From: Candidatus Formimonas warabiya
GTDB taxonomy: Bacteria > Bacillota > Dehalobacteriia > Dehalobacteriales > Dehalobacteriaceae
Assembly: GCF_002777255.1 (NCBI RefSeq)
Contig: NZ_CP017634.1
Coordinates: 3,484,903-3,548,902 of the forward strand
Direction: 5' to 3'
Length of the DNA: 64,000 nt
Shown here: one piece after another, positions 50,757-59,449 of the stretch
Numbering within the stretch: the stretch's first letter is position 1
Layout of the letters: each line of letters opens with the position of its first letter
Notes under the pieces: model-generated
Told to the model about the DNA's origin: nothing
What the model saw: only the letters and a program-made list of their open reading frames with translations
Database searches by the model: none
Made by a program: the position numbers and the translations under genes

Positions 50757-52577
50757 TCATCTTTTAATAGTGACCGTATCTTTTCCCACTCTTCCCGGAT
50801 AGGCCCCGTCTTCCCGGCTGCCCAGCATCCCTTTGTGAATCGCCTCGGTGAAATCGCCGCACTGAATTACCTGATCCAGAACAGACCGGATACCTTCCAC
50901 AATTTGCTCGGCAAATCGCGGGGCCTGTTCGGTGGGCTGGATCCCGGCCTGGCCAAAAAACCGGAAACCTTCATGGACCGAATGCAGGGTGTCGATCTTA
51001 GCAGGCACCGTAATGGGACCGCCGGAATAGGCCTCATCCGTTGAGGCAATAGAAATGGCATCTACTTCCAGGGACATCCCTAAACAGGCGTGCAGGGCCG
51101 TAGTCGTCGCGGATTGGACCCGGTCTTCCGTATGGGTCAGGAAACCGATGGGGGCTCCCGGCCAAAGAGGAGCATTGATGATGCTGCGTAAGGCCAATAT
51201 TTTGGCGGCATTAAAATCAATATAGTTGTCCGTCATATTGCCATTAATCATTACTTCCGGAGAATAGGCAAAAAGAGGCTGGAGAATAGGCCTGGCCCCC
51301 AGGCGGAGAGCCAGATCGGTCACAATCAGCATGCCGGCAAAGGCTTTATAGGCCGGAACACCGGACAATTCTTCATTTGTGACCACATCAAAAGGCAGCC
51401 CATACTTTTGGGCATATTGGATGCTGTAATATCCGTCCACCACCATCCTGGCCGGGTCCGTGCCCGCCCCGAGGCAGCCGTAGCAGAAATTGATTTTGGT
51501 GAGGTCGGCGCCGATTTTCCCGGCCAAAACCACCGTTTCCGGCGTATTGAGACCCCGGTGGGCCCGGACCTGCCAGAGGGTTGACTTTTCCAACCCGGAA
51601 TGAATCCGGTTTAAATTCGCCGGCGTAATCACCGTGCCATCTTCCTGGTGGGTTAAAAAGCCGTCCAGAAAGCCTTCTGTGCGGGCTCCCCAGGAAGGGT
51701 CAAAATGGACCACCCCATCAATTCCCCAAGCTTCGCTGGATAAAATATGACCGATATCCATAAAGGGGCAGCCCGTCCCATACTGATTAAAAACCAGTGG
51801 TTTCACACGGGTATGCTGCAATTTATGTACAGACATGCGGGCTTTGGTTTCGGCTAAATATTTTTCTAAACCGATCACTTCTTCCCGGGTAAATCGGCGT
51901 GTTTTGGGGTGGAGGATGCCGCCGGCATAAAATTTTTTCGGCAGCTCATCACAGAGATCAGGATAGTACTTCTCTAAATCCCCGTTACCTTCCCGGTTGC
52001 GCCACCTCGCCACATCCCAGAGCTCATCCCGCAGCCGGGCCCGTTCCACCCCCGGGGAGGTCTTATCCTTGACCCATGCCATGATCATATCGGAGATGCG
52101 GCTCAGCTTTTCCCCGATCTGGACATGTCGATATTGGTAATCATAAGGAGCCGTCATATCTCTTTTTACCTTTTGGAATCGGGTGGGGTCAGGATTATAA
52201 CAGGTACCCTCAATAAAGCAGATGACTTCCTCTATAGTGGTTCCGGGGCCAAAGCCCCCGTCAAAACCAAGCTCGGCGGCCAATTCCGGCCGGATCGACA
52301 TGCCGCCGATGCCGATCTTGATTTTTTCCCGAATCCCTGAGGCATCCGTGAGGTCGATAAATTTGGCCAGGAGTTCTGCTACCCCGTAACCTAAGGTGCG
52401 GCTCAGGAGCAAGGTATCCACATTCCCCTGACGCACAACCTGTTCGATGATTTCTTCCGGCGCTAAGTCCGGCGGTAACAGGATCGTTTCATATCCCGCC
52501 TCTGCCAAACCCCGGGAAATTTTTTTGAGTCCAATGTCATGTACCGGATCAATCGGTGCCAAAAGTACTTTTTTCAT
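50757..52577 (-). CDS. Single-chain B12-dependent mutase-like protein (N-terminal B12 domain plus catalytic barrel)
   Basis: Encodes 606 residues. Residues 1-125 are a B12-binding Rossmann domain: IDPVHDIGLKKI (His13, Gly16), LLLSRTLGYG, IGIGGMSIRPELAAELGFDGG and FGPGTTIEEVICFIEG. The Asp of DxHxxG is displaced: the sequence is D10-P-V-H13-x-x-G, so spacing is DxxHxxG. Residues about 130-606 look like a mutase TIM barrel of the glutamate mutase E/OraE/KamD sort (FNQYGTGCPFMDIGHILSS, INFCYGCLGAGTDPARMVVDGY, TEDRVQSATTTALHACLG). Known aminomutases carry the B12 domain at the C-terminus or on another subunit. A KamB-like gene upstream supports a radical B12 enzyme. The substrate is unknown. Confidence 0.75.
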   Translation of the reverse strand: MKKVLLAPIDPVHDIGLKKISRGLAEAGYETILLPPDLAPEEIIEQVVRQGNVDTLLLSRTLGYGVAELLAKFIDLTDASGIREKIKIGIGGMSIRPELAAELGFDGGFGPGTTIEEVICFIEGTCYNPDPTRFQKVKRDMTAPYDYQYRHVQIGEKLSRISDMIMAWVKDKTSPGVERARLRDELWDVARWRNREGNGDLEKYYPDLCDELPKKFYAGGILHPKTRRFTREEVIGLEKYLAETKARMSVHKLQHTRVKPLVFNQYGTGCPFMDIGHILSSEAWGIDGVVHFDPSWGARTEGFLDGFLTHQEDGTVITPANLNRIHSGLEKSTLWQVRAHRGLNTPETVVLAGKIGADLTKINFCYGCLGAGTDPARMVVDGYYSIQYAQKYGLPFDVVTNEELSGVPAYKAFAGMLIVTDLALRLGARPILQPLFAYSPEVMINGNMTDNYIDFNAAKILALRSIINAPLWPGAPIGFLTHTEDRVQSATTTALHACLGMSLEVDAISIASTDEAYSGGPITVPAKIDTLHSVHEGFRFFGQAGIQPTEQAPRFAEQIVEGIRSVLDQVIQCGDFTEAIHKGMLGSREDGAYPGRVGKDTVTIKR

Positions 52578-52583
52578 CTCAAC

Positions 52584-52826
52584 TCACCCCTTCAGCGACA
52601 CATCCGGCAGCAGCCAAAAATATCGATCTGCCGGCCGGTAAACATAGGCCCGGCCTCTCACGCGCACACCCGGCCCTTCATGTTGGGCAAACACCACATC
52701 CACATCATTGAACCCCAGCTCTTTCAGCATACCGATCATTAAATTCCGCCCTTGCTCTTCATTATCGCAAACAAAAAAAGTTTCCACATCCAAAGCATCC
52801 ATTACCTGTTCTAAAGACTTATGCAT
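52584..52826 (-). CDS. Small hypothetical protein between mutase and reactivase genes
   Basis: Encodes 80 residues that I do not recognise. It is one base after the KamB-like gene and six bases before the mutase gene, so it is certainly part of the unit. The sequence is mixed alpha/beta in appearance (VETFFVCDNEEQGRNLMIGM, then DVDVVFAQHEGPGVRVRG) with one Cys and no membrane span. A small accessory subunit analogous in role to OraS is conceivable, but no sequence likeness to OraS is visible. Confidence 0.75.
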   Translation of the reverse strand: MHKSLEQVMDALDVETFFVCDNEEQGRNLMIGMLKELGFNDVDVVFAQHEGPGVRVRGRAYVYRPADRYFWLLPDVSLKG

Positions 52827-52827
52827 G

Positions 52828-53922
52828 TCACATCCCTTCCTTTCGGCTTAGAATGAGATCGACCAACGCTTCAGGACCTTGTTTCACAATATTGTATACC
52901 GGCACTTGCACCGCTCTCTGCACGGAAACCCGGAGCTGTTCCGCATCGACAAAGGCAGGATCATAGGTATGTGACTCGACCCGATAATGAGAGTAAAAAG
53001 GATTGACAGTCACAGCCAGGAGAGGGACACGCCGCAGCACGCCTACAAAGATACCTGCTTTTTCCAACCTGACGATTAATTTGTGATAGGAAGAGGGGTT
53101 TCCCGCAGCAAGGATTTTGATGGGATCGGCAAAGGTGAAAAAAGCCTGCCCCCCTTGCCTCTCAAACAGGGCACAGGCCCTATGAAAGGATTTTTCACTG
53201 GCGATGCCCGGAATATAAAGATAGCTGCCTTCTTTTCTGGGCGTGTCGGTCAGGTCGATAATATCCCTTTCCGAGAGAAGAGAAGGTGTGTCCAGCCTTT
53301 TGATCACTTTTAAGTCCGGACTGAGCAGTGCTGCAACAGGCGGTGCCCCTTGGGCCAACTCAGCTGCCCGGGGCACGGTGGGCAGGTTGCAGATGCGCCA
53401 GATGATTTCCGTTTCCTGGGCCAGGCTAAGGATATCCGGTGTTTTGGCTGCTCCCGTGGCCAGGATAAACCCATCTGTTTCCGTCATAGGGGCGATGCGG
53501 TTTAAGGCCCCGTCAAAGATGGTGATTCCTGGCCCCAGCTTTTGCAGCAAATCATTTAACCGGCGCGCCTCGGAACTTTTATTGGGGCCTGCCGTCACCA
53601 CCAGGCCGGGTTTTTTCACCCGTGTGATCAATACTTCGCCCAGGGGCGTAAATATATCGGTTTTCCCCATGACTTCCAGGGCAGCCGTACTGGAAATCAA
53701 ACATTTTTCCGCCGTCACCACAATATCCCCGGCTTCTACCCTCAGCTTCGGTTTAGGCAACCCGGTCACATTATCGATATTTTCTCCGTCATAACCAATG
53801 CTCGTTAAAAAAAACCTGCATTCCCTCTTCCGTAGCTCTTGGATCATGCTCGCCGTAACCGTAGTTTTGCCTGTATTTTTCGCGGTGCCGGCAACGCCCA
53901 GCCTAATTTGCATAGTGTCCAT
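52828..53922 (-). CDS. KamB-like P-loop protein, predicted mutase reactivase subunit
   Basis: The start is ATG 53920-53922 after a GGGG site; ATG 53911-53913 is possible (364 residues). Walker A is VAGTAKNTGKTTVTASM. It is followed by FFLTSIGYDGENIDNVTGLP and EAGDIVVTAEKCL, which I associate with KamB, the reactivase partner of lysine 5,6-aminomutase in lysine fermenters. Such factors exchange damaged cobalamin on aminomutases using ATP. The usual second subunit KamC (MutS-like) is absent here. Position upstream of the B12 protein fits a dedicated reactivase. The KamB assignment rests on memory of the family. Confidence 0.6.
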   Translation of the reverse strand: MDTMQIRLGVAGTAKNTGKTTVTASMIQELRKRECRFFLTSIGYDGENIDNVTGLPKPKLRVEAGDIVVTAEKCLISSTAALEVMGKTDIFTPLGEVLITRVKKPGLVVTAGPNKSSEARRLNDLLQKLGPGITIFDGALNRIAPMTETDGFILATGAAKTPDILSLAQETEIIWRICNLPTVPRAAELAQGAPPVAALLSPDLKVIKRLDTPSLLSERDIIDLTDTPRKEGSYLYIPGIASEKSFHRACALFERQGGQAFFTFADPIKILAAGNPSSYHKLIVRLEKAGIFVGVLRRVPLLAVTVNPFYSHYRVESHTYDPAFVDAEQLRVSVQRAVQVPVYNIVKQGPEALVDLILSRKEGM

Positions 53923-53972
53923 CAAACATTATCCCCATACAACGTGAAATTTCCCTTCATCCCTATTAACAA

Positions 53973-54001
53973 AAGAAGGTGATACTTGCTATCACCTTCT
54001 T
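53973..54001 (-). terminator. Terminator between transporter gene and KamB-like gene
   Basis: AAGAAGGTGATA (53973-53984) pairs perfectly with TATCACCTTCTT (53990-54001), loop CTTGC, followed on the minus strand by TTTTG. It lies 19 bases after the transporter stop, so the locus is probably split into two transcripts or attenuated here. Confidence 0.75.
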
Positions 54002-54019
54002 CGAGAGATAAATGGATCC

Positions 54020-55402
54020 TCACATGATCAGGATCGCGATGATGGTGGTGGCAATGAAGCCCAGGACTACCGGAATGAAATTTCTCCGGGCCAGCTCAAT
54101 AGGATTAACCCCGGTAATAGCTGCTACAGGAATCAGCCCCCAGGGAATAATGGTTCCCCCGCCGGTCCAGACACCGGCAATTTGTCCCAAAGCGGCCAAG
54201 GTAGCCTTATCAACGGTGAGAGCACTGCTTAAAGTAGCGGCAACACTTCCCACCAAGGGCAGGGGTGAAAAGCCGGAACCATCCAGGCCCACGACGATGC
54301 CGGTCGCTAAACTGACCAAGGCCACGAAAACCTTATTCAGAGGCACTGCCTGAGAAAGGGCGACCCCAAAATCCTCCAAAAAGCCCGTGGCTTCCGGGGC
54401 GCTAAGGATGGTTTTGGCCAGCTCGCCTTTACCCAGGAAGAAGAATCCCCCGATAATCACCACCGGGGCAAAAACCTTGATCCCAAACATAAAGCCGTCC
54501 CGGATATAGTCGGTAATTTTCTCCAAACCGTCCACGCCAAATTTGAATATGGTGCCCACAGCCAGAATGAGGGTTGCCGTGCCCCCCAACAGAGCGGTAG
54601 CATCTCCTCCTGTCAGGTGCAGCATCCACATGGCGATCACATCCAGGGCAAAAGCCACCGGAGTCGCCACCGCTAAGAAATAGGAAACCCAATTTAATTC
54701 CCGTTTCACTTCTTTTGCCATCAGCGCGTCCTGTTCCGCTTTCAAGGCCTCCGGATTTTTCCGCATATCTTTTTTGATCATCAGATAGGCCGTGACGGTG
54801 GTAACTAAACCCATGGTGATAATCAGGGGGATGCTGGCGGAAATCACCGGAGAAGGGTCGGCAAATCCTGCCGCTTTGGCGGTAATAGTAGGCGCGCCTT
54901 GGATCACATAGTCCGTGGACAGGCCAATGCCATGGCCAAATAAGTTCATGGCCATCGCCGCCCCCATCACAGGTAATCCGGCTCGCACGGCGACAGGAAA
55001 CATAATGGCGCCGATCAGAGCCGTGGCCGGTGAAGGCCAAAAGAACCAGGAAGCCAGCAGCATGGTAATGCCAAGAACCCAGAAGGCAACATCCGGATTA
55101 ACCATCAGCCGGGCCGCCGGGCTCATCACCAGGTAATCGGCTCCCGTTTCACTAAGCAGTTTTGACAAGGCCACGATCAGGGATATTACCACAATAATCC
55201 CCCAAAACTCGGTGCCGGCTACAATCAAGGCATTATAGACCACGGAAATACTTGCCACAAAGCTGTGCTTAAACAGCCATCCCACCGTTAATAAGCCCAA
55301 AATACAGGGAACGAGCGGATCCTTACGTAAGCCCATCACGACAATGACCACGAATACCCAGAAAAGGAACAGCCAGTGAACTGACGTCAGTGTTACTGAC
55401 AT
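54020..55402 (-). CDS. Polytopic membrane transporter, ion-transporter-superfamily-like
   Basis: The start is ATG 55400-55402 after AAGGAGG (460 residues, about 12 hydrophobic spans). The first third reads HWLFLFWVFVVIVVMGLRKD and FWGIIVVISLIVALSKLL. Later come WPSPATALIGAIMFPVAV, FGHGIGLSTDYVIQG and the C-terminal GVWTGGGTIIPWGLIPVAAI. The two-half organisation with helix-breaking glycine/proline stretches recalls the GntP/DcuC/NhaC-type ion-transporter superfamily. I cannot assign a family firmly. It sits between the catabolic genes and the KamB-like gene, so uptake of the pathway's amino-acid-like substrate or exchange for its product is plausible. Confidence 0.8.
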   Translation of the reverse strand: MSVTLTSVHWLFLFWVFVVIVVMGLRKDPLVPCILGLLTVGWLFKHSFVASISVVYNALIVAGTEFWGIIVVISLIVALSKLLSETGADYLVMSPAARLMVNPDVAFWVLGITMLLASWFFWPSPATALIGAIMFPVAVRAGLPVMGAAMAMNLFGHGIGLSTDYVIQGAPTITAKAAGFADPSPVISASIPLIITMGLVTTVTAYLMIKKDMRKNPEALKAEQDALMAKEVKRELNWVSYFLAVATPVAFALDVIAMWMLHLTGGDATALLGGTATLILAVGTIFKFGVDGLEKITDYIRDGFMFGIKVFAPVVIIGGFFFLGKGELAKTILSAPEATGFLEDFGVALSQAVPLNKVFVALVSLATGIVVGLDGSGFSPLPLVGSVAATLSSALTVDKATLAALGQIAGVWTGGGTIIPWGLIPVAAITGVNPIELARRNFIPVVLGFIATTIIAILIM

Positions 55403-55415
55403 ATGGACTCCCTCC

Positions 55416-56699
55416 TTAATGTACTGGTTGAGCAAATACCCCGCTCAATCCCGCCTCTTCAACCCGACTTTTGATTGCAGGGACATCGGTACTGTACAGG
55501 CCTTTTTCCTTCATACGCTTAAAGTACTGGGCCCCGGAAAAAGTATATTTTAATTTTAGCCCGTCTTCTGTCTGCATCGCTTGATTCACGTGGCTGATGG
55601 CATCGCCGATGGCCAGACTGTCCGGCAGTACCAACGGTTCCTTTCCCATCTCAAACCGCACCGCATTATGCCCGGCCAAGGTTCCCGTGACGATGGCTTC
55701 CGTATGGCCTACCAGCAGGCCGGCCTTTTCTCCGGCGCAGAAAAGGTTGTCCACGCCTTTCACCTTGAGGGCATCATCCCGGGGCGACATGGCCAGGTAT
55801 CTCATGGAATTTCCCATACTGCCGGCATAGGGATCTTCGAACCGGGCATTTTCAAATCCCGGAATCTGGCGCAGCTTGTCCAAAGGATAGAAGGGGGACA
55901 TCAGCTTGGCGTGGCCGGTATCCAGGAGAACCACATTTTCCGCAAACTCTTTTAGGGCATATTGTTGACACGCTTTAATCGAAAGAGATTCCGATTTTCT
56001 CAGATTTTCAGGAATCGGCACCACCGCTACGCCACGGCGATCAAGCTCTTCTACGATTTCTTTGCCCAGAGATTCTTTCAGCAATTTACAGGATCCGCTC
56101 ATGGCACCGAGAGAGCCATCTGCTTTCCTGCCGTTCAGTTCCTTCACTCCTGCCTTGGATGCTACCGAGATCCGGGGGCCAAAAGAAGGACAGCGGATAA
56201 TGCACATCACACAACCATTGCCATATTTGCTGCAATTGGCCTGAGGCCCGGCCGTACCGGTGGCTTCTACAAAAACGTCACCATATACCTCATCTTCCTT
56301 ATCGGTAATCACCGATTTGATCCTTGCCCCATCCATAGTAATATCTCTTACCCGGGCCGTTGTTTGAAACTCAATGCCAAATTTACTTAATATTTCTCGT
56401 ACGGCAGGTTCTATCTTCGCCACATCATAAAGATTGGCATGCTGATGGCCGGGAAATTCGATATTGCGGTGACGGGTTGCCATCTCCACGGCATCGAACA
56501 TATCTCCGCCCCCTAAGGCATATGCTTCTTCCGTAGCGGTAAAACGGCCGTTGTTGCGCATAATGCCTCCTACCAGCCCTGTACCTAAGAGCATGTCGGC
56601 CCGTTCGAGCAAAACCACTCTCTCAGCACCTGCTTTTCTGGCGGCAACCGCAGCGCTGCAACCTGCCCAACCTCCTCCTACTACGACAACTGTAGGCAT
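55416..56699 (-). CDS. FAD-dependent oxidoreductase with a four-cysteine insertion
   Basis: Encodes 427 residues. FAD-binding motif VVVVGGGWAGCSAAVAARKAG is at the N-terminus (given in parts: VVVGGGWAGCSAAV). VEATGTAG and VDNLFCAGEKAGLLVGHTEA complete the dinucleotide-binding fold of the FAD_oxidored/GidA-like class. Cys156, Cys163, Cys166 and Cys170 (NGCVMCIIRCP) form a ferredoxin-like group just after the second FAD motif, so an iron-sulfur cluster is likely. It probably oxidises an amine or hydroxy acid of the pathway; a neighbouring RidA protein would fit imine formation. It is 29 bases after the PLP enzyme gene. Confidence 0.8.
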   Translation of the reverse strand: MPTVVVVGGGWAGCSAAVAARKAGAERVVLLERADMLLGTGLVGGIMRNNGRFTATEEAYALGGGDMFDAVEMATRHRNIEFPGHQHANLYDVAKIEPAVREILSKFGIEFQTTARVRDITMDGARIKSVITDKEDEVYGDVFVEATGTAGPQANCSKYGNGCVMCIIRCPSFGPRISVASKAGVKELNGRKADGSLGAMSGSCKLLKESLGKEIVEELDRRGVAVVPIPENLRKSESLSIKACQQYALKEFAENVVLLDTGHAKLMSPFYPLDKLRQIPGFENARFEDPYAGSMGNSMRYLAMSPRDDALKVKGVDNLFCAGEKAGLLVGHTEAIVTGTLAGHNAVRFEMGKEPLVLPDSLAIGDAISHVNQAMQTEDGLKLKYTFSGAQYFKRMKEKGLYSTDVPAIKSRVEEAGLSGVFAQPVH

Positions 56700-56728
56700 C
56701 TTTCTACCCCCTCGTCTGGAAAAATTTT

Positions 56729-58201
56729 TTACTCCCTTAGGCCAGCGTAGGTGCAGGTAATTTCGATTAATTTTACCAACCCTTTAATGCCATAGCGCAT
56801 GGTTTCCTCTATTAATTGCCCTTTGCTGTCACAAGTACCCAGGCCGGGCGAAATGTAGATATTGCCGTCATAAGCTACGGTGGGGATAATGCCCATTTGG
56901 GCGCATCCGGTTTGGAAGATATTGGTTCCCGCATACATGTCTTCAATCGAAAAGATAGGAATCCCCAGTTCCCCGCCCTGCCAGGTTTTTTCATAGTTTA
57001 CTTCCACCGCGGTAGAATTATAGGATTTACTGATGACAATGCCGTTCTTTAAATGGCTGGGCAGATTAATCTGAGCGAATTCCTCTTTGACAATTTTTTC
57101 TAAACCATCTACCGGTTTGGTCAGCACTTCCGGCTCATCCCGCAGGACTTTCAAGGCCTGAATCTGAGTTAAAAGGGCCTCCTTCCCGGCATCAAAAGTA
57201 ACATAAGCCGCTTTCCCATAAGAGGTTGTGGTCCCATAGCGGTCACCATGCATGCCAAGGGCCCGGCGGATGGGTACCATTAAATCTTCCCGGCCGATAA
57301 TCAAGCCACTGGTGGCTGCTCCGGTAGCCTTGTCCATGCTGTAAATAATCACATCCGCCCCGGTTTTGAGCGGATTGCACCCCACAAAAGGCAAACCCCA
57401 GGCATTATCAATCACATAGGGCAAATCGTAACCATGGGCAAGTTCCCCCAGACCTTTTTGCAGCAGGGGCGTACCCTCTTCATCTTTTACCGCATAGCCG
57501 TAACCGGGGGTTTCATAGCCTAAACCGGTAAAACCTGCTAAAAAGGGAAGATGCACCTCCGCATGGTTGGTAATCATCTCCAGGGATTCTTCCGGATCCA
57601 CATCGGTGAGCATCGGTACCGGGTGGTACTTAATCCCGTGCACATCATATCTGGCTCCTGCCAAAGGAACGATCACGGTATCAAGATTGTTTTGGCGTTT
57701 TCCATAAAAGCCCAGTTCTCCGGCAGTCGTGCCCCGGTCGGCAAGAATATCTTTGTACCGAGGCGGGTAAGGCCGTCCGTAAGCGCCTTGATGATGCAGG
57801 TGTTTTTCATATAAGGCAATATACCGGGACCGGTAATTGTCCCCTCTGCCCAACGCGGGCGGGCTAAACAAGCTGTCAAAAGTGACCCATAAACCGGCTT
57901 CACAGGTAGAGGTGGGCGCCGCATCATATTCATCGCCATACACGCTTTTGACAATTTCCCGGATATCATCCACCAGCTTGGCTAAGGGGATCACTTCTTT
58001 TGCCCCATCTTCTCCCGCCTTCATAATATCGTCCCGGAGGGGAGCCGGGCATCCGGAAATGGCGCCCGTTAAGCCGAATTTTCCTCTGATTTCCTTGGGA
58101 ATGCCGATCTCATCCGCCGCTTTCCTGGCATCGGCATAGATATTGGGAATATTTGCCTGCAAAGTTTTGTACATCTGGAACTTAAATTTGGGTTTGGCCA
58201 T
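56729..58201 (-). CDS. Fold-type I PLP-dependent enzyme
   Basis: Encodes 490 residues after AGGAGG. The Schiff-base lysine is probably Lys291 in [20 protein letters not shown], preceded by [10 protein letters not shown] with the Asp that contacts the pyridine nitrogen. The cofactor-phosphate region appears to be [17 protein letters not shown]. The arrangement suggests the aminotransferase class V/SelA/cystathionine-lyase neighbourhood, but no member can be named. C-terminal blocks are [20 protein letters not shown] and [18 protein letters not shown]. It may be a lyase, racemase or transaminase for the locus substrate. Confidence 0.8.
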   Translation of the reverse strand: MAKPKFKFQMYKTLQANIPNIYADARKAADEIGIPKEIRGKFGLTGAISGCPAPLRDDIMKAGEDGAKEVIPLAKLVDDIREIVKSVYGDEYDAAPTSTCEAGLWVTFDSLFSPPALGRGDNYRSRYIALYEKHLHHQGAYGRPYPPRYKDILADRGTTAGELGFYGKRQNNLDTVIVPLAGARYDVHGIKYHPVPMLTDVDPEESLEMITNHAEVHLPFLAGFTGLGYETPGYGYAVKDEEGTPLLQKGLGELAHGYDLPYVIDNAWGLPFVGCNPLKTGADVIIYSMDKATGAATSGLIIGREDLMVPIRRALGMHGDRYGTTTSYGKAAYVTFDAGKEALLTQIQALKVLRDEPEVLTKPVDGLEKIVKEEFAQINLPSHLKNGIVISKSYNSTAVEVNYEKTWQGGELGIPIFSIEDMYAGTNIFQTGCAQMGIIPTVAYDGNIYISPGLGTCDSKGQLIEETMRYGIKGLVKLIEITCTYAGLRE

Positions 58202-58213
58202 GATTATTTCCTC

Positions 58214-58672
58214 CTATTTTATTTTTACAATCATTTCAACTTCTACAGCTGCATCCAAAGGCAATTCCGAAACACCTACAGCAGAACGGGCATGCGCACC
58301 GGCAGCACCGAATATCTGCCCCACTAACTCGGAGGCTCCGTTGACAACCTTGGGCTGTTGATTAAATCCGCCCGCGCTATTGACAAAACCGACGATTTTA
58401 ATCACCCGTTCCACGGCATCCAAATTCCCAATCACACTCTTGATCGCGGCCAAGCAGTTCAGGGCGCAAATTTTGGCTGCGTCATAGCCATTTTCCGCCG
58501 TGACATCGCTGCCCACCTTTCCTTGATACTTCAATTCCCCGTTAACGAAAGGAATCTGCCCGGAAGTATACACATAGTCGCCCACGCGCACAGCCGGAAC
58601 GTAAGCTGCTACCGGTTTGGCCACCTCCGGAATCGACAAGCCCAATTCAGTAATTTTTTGTTCAAAGCTCAC
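58214..58672 (-). CDS. RidA/YjgF-family enamine/imine deaminase
   Basis: Encodes 152 residues from GTG 58670-58672 after AAGGGGTGAG. Family landmarks are [36 protein letters not shown] and [20 protein letters not shown], the last carrying the conserved Arg and Glu. RidA proteins hydrolyse reactive 2-aminoacrylate-type enamines and imines released by PLP or flavin enzymes. Its position between the PLP enzyme and an unknown gene fits protection from, or productive hydrolysis of, such an intermediate. The length is slightly above the usual 125-130 residues. Confidence 0.92.
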   Translation of the reverse strand: MSFEQKITELGLSIPEVAKPVAAYVPAVRVGDYVYTSGQIPFVNGELKYQGKVGSDVTAENGYDAAKICALNCLAAIKSVIGNLDAVERVIKIVGFVNSAGGFNQQPKVVNGASELVGQIFGAAGAHARSAVGVSELPLDAAVEVEMIVKIK

Positions 58673-58678
58673 TTTATC

Positions 58679-59107
58679 TCACCCCTTACCAATTAATATT
58701 TGATCGTTCAAAGCAACGCCCCATTCCTTGCCCGGTTTCCTGTTCCCGGACAGGACGATATTTAAGTGGTTAGGCATGTGTGTTTCATCAAATCCGGCAA
58801 TCCTTCCCACCTGCTGATTTTCAATGAATACAGGGTCACCTACAATCACAACCCCCCCGGCGCTAAATTCGGCAAATCCCAGGTAGGCGATACGGTTGAC
58901 CGTATCCCCCGGCTTAGCCTGCTCATCGGTGATAATAAACTCGTGCACCTCATTTTTCTTGATGGCACGGGAAGATTGTCTGATTAACTGGAGCCCCCGC
59001 TCCTCAAAGATACCGTCCAATACCACTACCAACCTGCCCGGAACAGGTATTTTAGCGTAATACGGGTTAAATTGGCCAAACATATTGCGCGCGTAAGGAT
59101 CGGCCAC
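58679..59107 (-). CDS. Hypothetical protein, first gene of the B12/PLP locus
   Basis: About 142 residues from GTG 59105-59107, which has AAGGGGGGAG four bases upstream; a TTG at 59129-59131 would add eight residues. I do not recognise the family. The sequence is beta-rich (VPGRLVVVLDGIFEERGLQL, GDTVNRIAYLGFAEFSAGGV and GVALNDQILIGKG) with no membrane span or cysteine. It is six bases before the RidA gene and heads the operon. A small beta-barrel binding or accessory enzyme role is possible but unsupported. Confidence 0.75.
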   Translation of the reverse strand: MADPYARNMFGQFNPYYAKIPVPGRLVVVLDGIFEERGLQLIRQSSRAIKKNEVHEFIITDEQAKPGDTVNRIAYLGFAEFSAGGVVIVGDPVFIENQQVGRIAGFDETHMPNHLNIVLSGNRKPGKEWGVALNDQILIGKG

Positions 59108-59138
59108 AACTCTCCCCCCTTTCCACAGCAACCTTCTT

Positions 59139-59168
59139 TTGTTATTCTTTCTTTTAGAAATTTATAAT
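59139..59168 (+). promoter_or_regulatory. Predicted promoter of the cysteine-peptide gene
   Basis: TTGTTA (59139-59144) and a consensus TATAAT (59163-59168) are 18 bases apart on the plus strand. They lie back-to-back with the start region of the minus-strand B12/PLP locus. Confidence 0.45.
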
Positions 59169-59259
59169 ATGCTTGGAAAAATAAACCACGCCTTTATCCG
59201 AACAGGACCGCAACAAAAGACCTTACTCGGGAAATACTATGGAACAGGAGGTGATATCG

Positions 59260-59388
59260 GTGGAACAGAGTCAACGGTTAGAGCCGACAGATACCTTAGA
59301 AAATAAAAACAAAAAAGCCTTAAGCCTCACCAAAGATGAAGAAGACTGTTTAGCGTGTGATTTCAGCTGCATTCAAGGCTGCGTATAG
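59260..59388 (+). CDS. Small cysteine-rich peptide (42 residues)
   Basis: A GTG start at 59260 sits six bases after a perfect GGAGGTG (59247-59253); an in-frame ATG at 59239 precedes that site and is less likely. The first 28 residues are charged and polar with many Lys, Glu, Asp and Asn. The last 13 hold four cysteines, Cys30, Cys33, Cys37 and Cys41, in CLACDFSCIQGCV, which ends the protein. A strong terminator follows seven bases after the stop. I know no family. A ribosomal-peptide precursor (leader plus Cys core), a metal-binding peptide or a signal peptide are all possible. No modification enzyme is adjacent. Confidence 0.6.
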   Translation: MEQSQRLEPTDTLENKNKKALSLTKDEEDCLACDFSCIQGCV

Positions 59389-59394
59389 CTGTAT

Positions 59395-59437
59395 AAAAAA
59401 GAAGAGGCGCCCATTTAAGGGAAACCTCTTCTTTTTT
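59395..59437. terminator. Bidirectional terminator between two convergent small genes
   Basis: AAAAAAGAAGAGG (59395-59407) pairs perfectly with CCTCTTCTTTTTT (59425-59437), with T runs on both strands. It lies seven bases after the cysteine peptide gene and 13 bases after the stop of the minus-strand small gene. Confidence 0.9.
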
Positions 59438-59449
59438 GTTCCAAAATGA

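Noticed and set aside
50560..50760. tRNA or structured RNA gene suggested by several stems
   Set aside because: The stems resolve into a 12-base inverted repeat and a simple terminator. No cloverleaf or T-loop consensus was found.
50757..52577. Assignment as ornithine 4,5-aminomutase OraE or lysine 5,6-aminomutase
   Set aside because: Domain order is reversed, no OraS or KamE partner and no Ord, OrtA/B or Kdd/Kce genes are present, and the Asp of the B12 motif is displaced. Only a general mutase call is justified.
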